Shown here piece by piece: positions 27,394 to 34,487 of a stretch of DNA of 64,000 nt. Source of the DNA: GCA-2725625 sp964574215 (GTDB lineage: Bacteria; Pseudomonadota; Alphaproteobacteria; Rhodospirillales; UBA2165). Below the pieces are notes generated by a model. That model was not told where the DNA came from. It saw only the letters and a program-made list of their open reading frames with translations, and made no database searches. The DNA lies in NCBI GenBank assembly GCA_964574215.1, contig CAZNLR010000005.1, forward strand, positions 85,004 to 149,003, in the 5' to 3' direction. A program made the translations under genes and the position numbers. Positions within the stretch are counted from its first letter, which is position 1; every line of letters starts with the position of its first letter.

Positions 27394-28503
27394 ATGATTA
27401 TTCCCTTCGTCGACCTGAATGCACAGACCAACGCCATTCGCGGGGAATTGGATCATTCGATTAAGCAAGTAATCGACACCTCTGCCTATATCAGCGGCGA
27501 TGTGCTGGCCGAATTTGAAACAGCCTTTGCCGATTGTCACGATGGCCGCCGGGTTATCGGTGTGGGCTCCGGCAGTGACGCTCTCAATCTTGCGGTGCGC
27601 GCCCTGGGACTGGGTCCGGGCGACGAAGTCATCACCCAGCCAAACACCTGGATATCCAGCGTTTTCGCCATCAGCCATGCCGGCGCCACACCGGTTTTTA
27701 CCGATGTCGATCCCGCCACCTATCAAGTGGACCTGTTAAGCCTTGAACGGGCGATAACGCCGAACACCCGGGCCGTGTTGGTGGTCCATATGCAGGGACA
27801 AATGGCGGATATGGAGGGTTTGCTGGCGCTTTGCCGGCCCCGAGATATTGCCGTGATCGAGGATGTCGCCCAATCGGTTTTCGCCGAATGGAAGGGGCGG
27901 AGAGCCGGTACGTGGGGAGATATCGCCTGCTTCAGTTTTTATCCAGGCAAAAATTTGGGCTGTTTCGGAGACGGCGGCGCCGTAATGACGGGTTCGATTG
28001 AACTGGCCGAGGAAGTCCGTAAGCTGGCATTTTACGGCCAAGTGGAAAAATACGACCACCAGAGAATCGGCTGGAATTCCCGGCTGGATACCTTGCAGGC
28101 TGCAATTCTGCGGACCAAGTTGCCCTACCTCGATCAATGGACCGGAAAAAGGCGGGAATTGGCGGCTGAATACACCGAACTGTTGGCACCCTTCGACGTT
28201 GTCACGCCCACCGAAGCCGATGAAGCCAAACATGTTTATCACCTTTATGTGGTTGAAGTTGAGGATAGAAACAGGGTGCTGGAGGATTTGCGGTCGAAAG
28301 GCGTAATGGCGCAGGTTCATTATCCGTCGGTGGTTCATTTACAGGATTGTTATGCCTCTCTCGGATACGACAAAGGTGATTTTCCGGTGACCGAAGCGGC
28401 GGCGGACCGTATGTTGTCGTTGCCCATGTATGCGGAACTGACGAAACAACAGATGGACTACGTCGTGACGATACTTTCTGAATCGGTGTCGGAGGGAAAA
28501 TGA
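27394..28503 (+). CDS. DegT/DnrJ/EryC1/StrS-family sugar aminotransferase
   Basis: A 369-residue PLP enzyme. The internal-aldimine lysine is K186 in SFYPGKNLG, the PLP-pyridine aspartate is D157 in VIEDVAQS, and the substrate-loop GSGSDALNLAV lies at 58-68. This family transaminates keto sugars bound to nucleotides, making amino sugars for surface glycans. The stop overlaps the start of the next gene, a sugar formyltransferase, by four bases (ATGA), so the two very likely act in sequence on the same sugar. Confidence 0.93.
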   Translation: MIIPFVDLNAQTNAIRGELDHSIKQVIDTSAYISGDVLAEFETAFADCHDGRRVIGVGSGSDALNLAVRALGLGPGDEVITQPNTWISSVFAISHAGATPVFTDVDPATYQVDLLSLERAITPNTRAVLVVHMQGQMADMEGLLALCRPRDIAVIEDVAQSVFAEWKGRRAGTWGDIACFSFYPGKNLGCFGDGGAVMTGSIELAEEVRKLAFYGQVEKYDHQRIGWNSRLDTLQAAILRTKLPYLDQWTGKRRELAAEYTELLAPFDVVTPTEADEAKHVYHLYVVEVEDRNRVLEDLRSKGVMAQVHYPSVVHLQDCYASLGYDKGDFPVTEAAADRMLSLPMYAELTKQQMDYVVTILSESVSEGK

Positions 28504-29477
28504 GCAAAAAATCGGTGCTACAATTGGCGTTTGGTGAAATGGGTGACCCCGTTTTATGTAGTTTGATCGACGATGACCGCTTCGACGTTCCGGCGATCGT
28601 GACGCCGCCCGAGCACACTGATCTTTACCGGAAGGCGGATCGTCTGCCGCAGGAAATTAGGGCCGAAGCGGAAGGCATCGAAATTGTCAAAACCGATTCG
28701 CTGGCTCAGCTGCATGCCCTAACCGAAAAACTGGCCCCGGATTTGGTGCTGATCGCCACCTTCAACAAAATCATTCCGGAAGCGACATTGAAGCTGTCAA
28801 AATTCGTCAATATTCATCACGGCAAATTGCCGCGCCAACGGGGGCGGGCCAATGTCAATTGGGCCATCATCAACGGCGAACCATCGGTCAGCGTATCCGT
28901 TCACGAAGCGGTGCCGGAACTGGATGCGGGCGATATACTGCGTCAAATTCATTTCGACATCGAGGCGGATGACGATATTGCGTCCCTCTACGGCAAGATC
29001 AACCAATCACTGACCGAGGAACTGCCGGACCTTCTGGTTGAATATTTGTCGGGGGATTTAACGCTCCAGCCCCAGGACCATTCGCGGGCGAGCTATTATT
29101 GCACCCGCCTGCCCCGAGACGGCATGATCGATTGGCGTTGGCCCCGGCAGCGCATCAAAGATCTGGTACGCGCGTTGCGAAAGCCTTTCCCCGGCGCGTT
29201 TACCTATCTGGGCGATGAAAAACTAATTGTCTGGGACGTCGGCGACCCCCCGCGAGAGCGTTATTTCGAGGGTATCGTTCCGGGCCGGGTGGTCGGTATA
29301 CACAAAGGAATGGGTGTGGAAGTTCTGACCGGAGACGGCCCTTTGCTGTTGACCCAAGTTGAAAGCGGCGGTGTGACCGGGGATCCCAGCCAATTGATAA
29401 AAAGCTCGAAAACGACCCTCGGTCTCTCAGTGGACGATCTGCTGGCAAAACTCAAAGTTTTAGAAACCGCCCGGTAA
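28500..29477 (+). CDS. Amino-sugar N-formyltransferase (Fmt/ArnA-like)
   Basis: A 325-residue enzyme with the N10-formyl-THF transferase fold. The catalytic triad is visible: N104 and H106 in VNIHHGKLP, and D142 in ELDAGDI. The loop PRQRGRANVNWAIINGE (111-127) is close to that of ArnA and methionyl-tRNA formyltransferase. The C-terminal part (about 200-325) resembles the Fmt C-terminal subdomain, with PFPGAFTYLGDEKLIVWD. Coupling to a DegT aminotransferase, and the absence of a peptide deformylase neighbour, favour a sugar N-formyltransferase over the translation enzyme. It probably makes a formamido sugar for glycan or protein glycosylation. Confidence 0.87.
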   Translation: MSKKSVLQLAFGEMGDPVLCSLIDDDRFDVPAIVTPPEHTDLYRKADRLPQEIRAEAEGIEIVKTDSLAQLHALTEKLAPDLVLIATFNKIIPEATLKLSKFVNIHHGKLPRQRGRANVNWAIINGEPSVSVSVHEAVPELDAGDILRQIHFDIEADDDIASLYGKINQSLTEELPDLLVEYLSGDLTLQPQDHSRASYYCTRLPRDGMIDWRWPRQRIKDLVRALRKPFPGAFTYLGDEKLIVWDVGDPPRERYFEGIVPGRVVGIHKGMGVEVLTGDGPLLLTQVESGGVTGDPSQLIKSSKTTLGLSVDDLLAKLKVLETAR

Positions 29478-29636
29478 ATATCCTGGACAAGCGGAATAGT
29501 ATAAAAAACTGGTGTATCTGACCTGTCAATTTGTCCGTGGACAATTGATTGGAAGCGCGGAGATTGGTAATGTGACCCCCGTTTACAGTGTCTTCGAGAA
29601 AAACAACCAGAAATATCGTACGCCAGGAGAGTATTT

Positions 29637-30005
29637 ATGCCCCTTTTTATGACCGAAACGAAATTTACCGACGAATCGCTAAAGGCGTTGGCCAAAAAAA
29701 CGTCCGATCGGCCTGCTTTCGTCGGCAACGTCATTGAGGCATATGGCGGCAAACTGCACAATTTCTACTGGGTATTCGGTGAGTACGATATCGTTATGAT
29801 TTACGACGCCCCAGACAACAAGACGACCATGGCGATCCTGTTGACATTGTCGGCGGGTGGCGCGGTCGCGTCCCACAAAACGACGGCTCTGATTTCCAAT
29901 GATGACGCCATGGCGGCCATGGATCTCGCTGAAACCAAGAAAACCGGTTACAAATCTCCCCGCAAGGAATGGGAAGGCTGGCTCGACGAGGGCGGCGAAG
30001 GCTGA
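29637..30005 (+). CDS. GYD-domain protein
   Basis: A 122-residue soluble protein with the GYD-family core: LFMTETKFTDESLKAL, then GNVIEAYGGKLHNFYWVFGE followed by YDIVMIYDAPD. The predicted fold is a small ferredoxin-like dimer. The family has no agreed function, and members are scattered near diverse metabolic genes. It has a 159-bp leader separate from the formyltransferase and is followed by the long AT-rich gap. Confidence 0.85.
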   Translation: MPLFMTETKFTDESLKALAKKTSDRPAFVGNVIEAYGGKLHNFYWVFGEYDIVMIYDAPDNKTTMAILLTLSAGGAVASHKTTALISNDDAMAAMDLAETKKTGYKSPRKEWEGWLDEGGEG

Positions 30006-31247
30006 TCCGGGCACGTCAATCCGGTCAAATATTTAGACAAACATAGCGGATATCCGGAAAAGGACGAAAACCAGCCTGACCGCGGTTGTGCCCGATGCCC
30101 GGTAAATCGGACTTTGAGTCCATATCGAAACGGTTTGCGTAATGTTCCCCGCGAATTAGGCGAAACTTGGAAAATATATTTGTTTTCAATAAGTTATTAT
30201 TTGCCACCAGAGTGAAACATTCACCTATTCTGGAAAGCCTCACCTGGATTTATGCCATTTGGCAAATGGATTGTTTCGCAGATGTCAGCCTTTACCAGTG
30301 GTTCGCCGTCGGCATTAGTTTTGTCGTTCCGACATTGGATCAAATCCCCGTCTAAAAAAATTACCATGATAATTTTACCGTTCGGTTCGTTGCTTCGGTG
30401 AAATATTTTGACGGTATTCTGAGACGTTATATCGATTGAGAGCTTGTCATCCGAGAATATCCGAAAACATGGGCCGATTTGAATGGGTCTCCCCTGTGGG
30501 TTTCATTTGCCAAGGGGGAAAAACGGGTAAGTTCAACCCGATTATCACTCTTATTAAGAGAATCAGGAAAAAATTTACCAATTTTGTTTCGGAGTTGGGT
30601 CGAAAATCCGAAAAAATAGTCGATTCGTTAAGATTGTAACAACTCCCCAGGTTGGTACGCAGATTTTGGCTAATTTCTGTATAATAATTAAGTAATAACA
30701 ATTACTTATAGTATTAATCTTTAGTTAATACTTTATAAATATTTCGTAAACCATTTAAAATAGGTATGTAAAACTGCGTATGTAGGCGATTTAGGTGAAA
30801 AATGCCGAATTTTGGATTGGTTATGTAACAATCTGTAACTCTATTTGGCTATAAACAACCCAAAATCATGGGAATTAGCCGGAGGAAAACGGTTAATGAC
30901 CGATTTCGTTGAGGGTTAACATCGAAATTTAATACCTGGTATTTTCTCTAAAAACAACGTTAAATCAATAAGTTACTGAATAATCACCGAGCGAGAAAAC
31001 AGTTTCTCCCGGATTTTGGGGAGACTTCGGTCCGGTTCCGAATATGTCGCCCACAATAGTAGTTGACAATCCTGGTCCTCTTGGTAAGGTTAGTACCCAA
31101 CCTGTTGTAAGTCGATAACCTAAGCCTACAAGGTATTGATATCCTGTTATTTCCTCAAAACGTCCAAATGTGACTTCTGGTGGTAAGGGTGTTTTATTCG
31201 CCTAGCGGTACCATGGCGGGTCAGGAAGTCGATAAAATTTACCACGT
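30006..31247. other. AT-rich 1.24-kb region without a confident gene
   Basis: No convincing protein-coding gene is visible. Two short + strand frames (30167-30355 and 30436-30639) have no ribosome site and no recognisable product. A 7-codon frame at 30896-30919 follows GGAGG at 30881-30885 and ends TAA. On the - strand, 31255 to 30965 is open apart from one TAG at 31202-31204 and reads as protein-like sequence (see findings). The stretch 30660-30990 is very AT-rich. No terminator, tRNA or repeat with clear arms was seen. Confidence 0.5.
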
Positions 31248-31253
31248 GTGACC

Positions 31254-31907
31254 ATGACAACTAAAATTCGCAAAGAATCCTATACTGTACCTTGTTCATC
31301 CCAGTTTCGCGACGAAGTCACGGCATTGGCCGGCCGGCGCAAAGTAAACATTGCCGATCTGGCCAGGTCCGTCCTATTGCTGGTGCCCGAGGACGCCATC
31401 CGCACCATTTCGGATCCGGGCGGACCGCCGCCTGGTGATCGGGAGGAGACAGTCTTGAAATCGGGACCGTCGAAGGGGCGTCCGTGGCGCCGCAAACCCC
31501 GCCTGCAAGTTCGTTTGTCGCCGGGGTATGACATTTCGGCAGTGAGACGAGCGCTGAATTTGGCGCTCATTCTGGATGATGGCAAGCGCATCGTCGACAT
31601 TCACGATCCTCATGAGAAAAGGGCCGAAGAACGGCAAAACACCCAGGTTTCAGCCGAATTGGTGGAGGATTTGGAGCGTCTCAGGGCGATCGTTTCGGTG
31701 TTGAGCTTCGATCCTTTGAGAGAAGGCGTTACCTCACGGGCGGAAGCGCTTCACGTGCTGGGCTTCGCGCCCACGGAAAGGCCCGACCGCGACGCCGTCA
31801 GAGCCCGGTTCCGCATGATGGCCACCATCCACCATCCCGACAGCAATTACGGCAATCACCAGCGCATGAGCCAGCTCAACGCGGCCATGGATTTTCTAAA
31901 TGGTTAA
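31254..31907 (+). CDS. J-domain (DnaJ-like) protein
   Basis: A protein of about 217 residues with a C-terminal J-domain: residues about 165-217 include the diagnostic HPD in TIHHPDSNYG, followed by the helix MSQLNAAMDFLNG. The N-terminal part is not a known J-protein module. It has a basic helical start, a Pro/Gly-rich linker (about 55-75), then an RLSPGYDISAVRRALNLAL segment. J-domains stimulate DnaK; this orphan protein probably recruits DnaK to a specific client. The GTG at 31248 is an alternative start two codons earlier, and neither has a Shine-Dalgarno. It stands alone, downstream of the AT-rich gap. Confidence 0.8.
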   Translation: MTTKIRKESYTVPCSSQFRDEVTALAGRRKVNIADLARSVLLLVPEDAIRTISDPGGPPPGDREETVLKSGPSKGRPWRRKPRLQVRLSPGYDISAVRRALNLALILDDGKRIVDIHDPHEKRAEERQNTQVSAELVEDLERLRAIVSVLSFDPLREGVTSRAEALHVLGFAPTERPDRDAVRARFRMMATIHHPDSNYGNHQRMSQLNAAMDFLNG

Positions 31908-31945
31908 TTGGAGCTAACCGAGGCTAATTCGGGATAATTAATTCG

Positions 31946-33367
31946 TTACGCGTCCGACGTACGGCCGGACCGCTCAATTCCTAAATAGGGGCGCATGGGA
32001 TCGATCAGTTTGACCACGTCGCCCACCGGAAAAAACCCGTCCTCGTCCGTTTCGGCGTCGATCACGGCGCCGTCGCGCCATAAACCCGGGCCATTGGCGC
32101 CGGTGGTGACGGATTTGACGCTGAGTTCAAAGGTATCCTCGTCCTCATCGCTGTCGCTGGGTATCGTCGCCAGTTTCAAAAAGGTTCCCGGTACCGGCAA
32201 GCCGATATTACCGGTCTGTTCGCTTGCGAAATAGAGTCCCGTATTGACGGCGCCGGTGCCCAAGGCACTGTAGCTCGATAGCACCGGCAACCGATGGCCG
32301 GTCTGGCGGGTCGCCATTTGCTGCAACCGGTCGTGGGCTTCATCGGTTATGGCACCGCCCACGACCCAGATCACCTCAAGATTCTTGAAAAAGATTTCCT
32401 GAATTTCCGGATGGACTTCAAGGGTCGGCAGCAGAGAATAGAGGGCCATCAATTCGGTAATATGATGGGTCGGCGATGGCAGGGACTCCTTGTCTATTGC
32501 GCCCTGCCCTTTTTCCAGCCCAAACCGTTCGATGTAGAGAGTGCCGCCGTTGCGCAAAATCGCATTGAACACCAAATTGCCGCCGCTGGCCCGGTGCCAC
32601 GGGGCATCGTCGACAATGACGGGCGGCGTGGCGTTGGCAATGGGAAATACAGCGGCCAGGGCCTCCTGATTGGCGCACATGGTGCCTTGGGTGGTCACAA
32701 TGCCTTTGATTTCGTCGATGGTTGAACCGGTGAAATGAATTTTGGCGATGGTCTCGGGCGTTACTTTGGTATAGGCCTTTTTCGCCGCGCCCTTGCGCCA
32801 GGCGGAAGTTAGACTTTCAAACGTCGTCGTCTTTAGTTTTTCCGCCGGGTCCCGGGCAATTACGGCCTCCGCACCGTTTTCGAGACCGTAGCGCAAGGCG
32901 TTTTTGAAGGGCTCACCGTCGGCGGCGAACAGCAGTCCCGGCTCCACCTGATCGAAAATATACTTGAAAATATCGAAGCGCTTTTCGGTTAATGAAAAAG
33001 CCGGATTGATGTGCACGGCAGGGATGCCCGCATCCATGGCCGCCAATTGCAGGACAGCGTTTTCGATACCGTTTTTGGACAGGATCATCACCGGACGGCT
33101 GGCCGATAGCTTGCGCTTGACCAGGTTTTGGGAGATTGATTGCGCTTGTTTCAGCGTGTCGCCGTAGGTCAATTCCTGATCATCTTTCACCAAGAACGGT
33201 CTGGCCGGTGTGGCATCGGCCCACTTTCTCAGCCACACGCCGATATTTTCCGCCGGCGTCGGCAGGTCATAGGGGCAACGCATGATGAGACTGCCGTCTT
33301 CCAGGCGTTTGACGTCCACCGCCGGCCTTTTCAACTGTACGCGGTACGGATTATCTTCCCCGGTCAT
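31946..33367 (-). CDS. ANL-superfamily (feruloyl-CoA-synthetase-like) protein, degenerate and C-terminally short
   Basis: A 473-residue protein resembling the large N-terminal domain of feruloyl-CoA synthetases: it begins RPAVDVKRLEDGSLIMR and continues ENIGVWLRKWADATPARPFL. The phosphate loop, normally TSGSTGxPKG, is degraded to FTGSTIDEIKG, losing the S-G pair and the proline. The protein ends about ten residues after the GIERSGRTSD hinge region, so the whole C-terminal lid domain with its catalytic lysine is absent. It is therefore unlikely to be a normal acyl-CoA ligase. It could be a decayed gene or a repurposed binding protein. No coding continuation is visible downstream in other frames. 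Confidence 0.75.
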   Translation of the reverse strand: MTGEDNPYRVQLKRPAVDVKRLEDGSLIMRCPYDLPTPAENIGVWLRKWADATPARPFLVKDDQELTYGDTLKQAQSISQNLVKRKLSASRPVMILSKNGIENAVLQLAAMDAGIPAVHINPAFSLTEKRFDIFKYIFDQVEPGLLFAADGEPFKNALRYGLENGAEAVIARDPAEKLKTTTFESLTSAWRKGAAKKAYTKVTPETIAKIHFTGSTIDEIKGIVTTQGTMCANQEALAAVFPIANATPPVIVDDAPWHRASGGNLVFNAILRNGGTLYIERFGLEKGQGAIDKESLPSPTHHITELMALYSLLPTLEVHPEIQEIFFKNLEVIWVVGGAITDEAHDRLQQMATRQTGHRLPVLSSYSALGTGAVNTGLYFASEQTGNIGLPVPGTFLKLATIPSDSDEDEDTFELSVKSVTTGANGPGLWRDGAVIDAETDEDGFFPVGDVVKLIDPMRPYLGIERSGRTSDA

Positions 33368-33440
33368 GCCCTATTCCAATTGATTTCGGCTCCAAAACTT
33401 TTTTAGACAATAACCCAAAAAAATGATTACGCGATATAAA

Positions 33441-33468
33441 AAACCCGGAAGTATGAACTTCCGGGTTT
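33441..33468 (-). terminator. Rho-independent terminator of the BI-1 gene
   Basis: A perfect 12-bp stem: AAACCCGGAAGT (33441-33452) pairs with ACTTCCGGGTTT (33457-33468) around ATGA. On the minus strand it is followed by TTTTATATCGC. It lies 33 bp after the BI-1 stop at 33502 and before the upstream part of the ANL-like gene. Confidence 0.9.
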
Positions 33469-33501
33469 CTTGCAGTGGTACTAGGTCGTGAATTCGATTA
33501 T

Positions 33502-34263
33502 TTACCGTCTATCACCCAGCAGATGCATCAGCATGATGAACAGGTTGAGGAAATCCAGATAGAGGTGCAAAGCGCCGGATATGGCTTTCTTGGATGCAGT
33601 CTCCGAGGAATCACCCTCGTAGTACATGTGCTTGATGTTTTGCGTGTCATGGGCCGTCAGGCCAACAAAAACCAGTACGCCAACCACCGAAATGACGAAC
33701 GCCATGGCTGAAGATTGCATGAATAAATTGACAATCGAAGCAATGACGATTCCGATCAACCCCATGAACAGGAACGAGCCGAATTTCGACAGGTCCCGTT
33801 TGGTGGTGTAGCCGTAAAGGCTCATGGCGGCGAAGGTGCCGGCAGTGATAAAGAATACCCGGGTGATGCTGGTGCCGGTGTAGACCAGAAACAGATGAGT
33901 CATGGAAAGTCCCATGACGGCCGAAAATACCCAAAAGATCGCCTGCGCCGTCGACGCGCGCATTTTGTTAATGCCGAAATTCAGCGCCAAGATAAAGGCG
34001 AGAGGCGAGAACATAACGATGTAGGCGAACATGGTGGGCTGCAAACCGCCGCCGGGTACTGCCGTATACATCAGGTTCAAGAGCGCCGGAATTTTGACGC
34101 CCGCATAGGCGACAATACCCGTCAAAGCCAGACCCGAGGCCATGTAGTTGTAGACTCTCAGCATATGTTGCCGAAGACCGACATCAATATCAGCCGCTTC
34201 GGCCTGGCCCAGGCTTAAATGCCGGGCGCGCGCTGAATGTTCGTCGTTCGATCCGAATGCCAT
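33502..34263 (-). CDS. Bax inhibitor-1 / YccA family membrane protein
   Basis: A 253-residue protein with seven hydrophobic helices after a polar N-terminus of about 30 residues. It shows the BI-1 pattern: RVYNYMASGLALTGIVAYAG in the first helix, and LTAHDTQNIKHMYYEGDSSE near the C-terminal end with the conserved acidic pair region. Bacterial members act as pH-sensitive calcium or proton leak channels or as partners of the FtsH protease. Which applies here cannot be told from sequence. It is a single gene with a strong terminator. Confidence 0.93.
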   Translation of the reverse strand: MAFGSNDEHSARARHLSLGQAEAADIDVGLRQHMLRVYNYMASGLALTGIVAYAGVKIPALLNLMYTAVPGGGLQPTMFAYIVMFSPLAFILALNFGINKMRASTAQAIFWVFSAVMGLSMTHLFLVYTGTSITRVFFITAGTFAAMSLYGYTTKRDLSKFGSFLFMGLIGIVIASIVNLFMQSSAMAFVISVVGVLVFVGLTAHDTQNIKHMYYEGDSSETASKKAISGALHLYLDFLNLFIMLMHLLGDRR

Positions 34264-34460
34264 GATATTTCCTTCTTGTTAAAATAAGTCCCGAATTTAC
34301 CCCTTAATATGGCAGACGGGGCTCCGAGATCAAGTAAAACCGCCAAATATTACCAAAAGTTCACGAACTGTTTAGGCCAACACATTATCCGGCCCTCGTC
34401 TGGAAAAAGGAACACGGCCCCATACACGATAATGTTAATCTTCAATGGGTTAGCAAAGTA

Positions 34461-34477
34461 AAGGTGCCCGGCACCTT
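34461..34477 (-). terminator. Palindromic terminator-like element after the YbbP-like gene
   Basis: AAGGTGCC-C-GGCACCTT forms a short perfect hairpin at 34461-34477, 11 bp beyond the permease stop at 34488. On the minus strand TTTACTTT follows it. It shares a GTRCC-N-GGYAC-like core with palindromes near 40.2 and 44.0 kb. Confidence 0.65.
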
Positions 34478-34487
34478 TTTCTATTGG

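Noticed and set aside
30436..30639. A 67-codon + strand frame in the AT-rich gap
   Set aside because: It has no ribosome site and no recognisable motif; Lys/Arg-rich composition reflects the AT-rich DNA.
30896..30919. A seven-codon frame (MTDFVEG) after GGAGG in the AT-rich gap
   Set aside because: It is too short to separate from chance, and no structural gene follows in a position that would make it a leader peptide.
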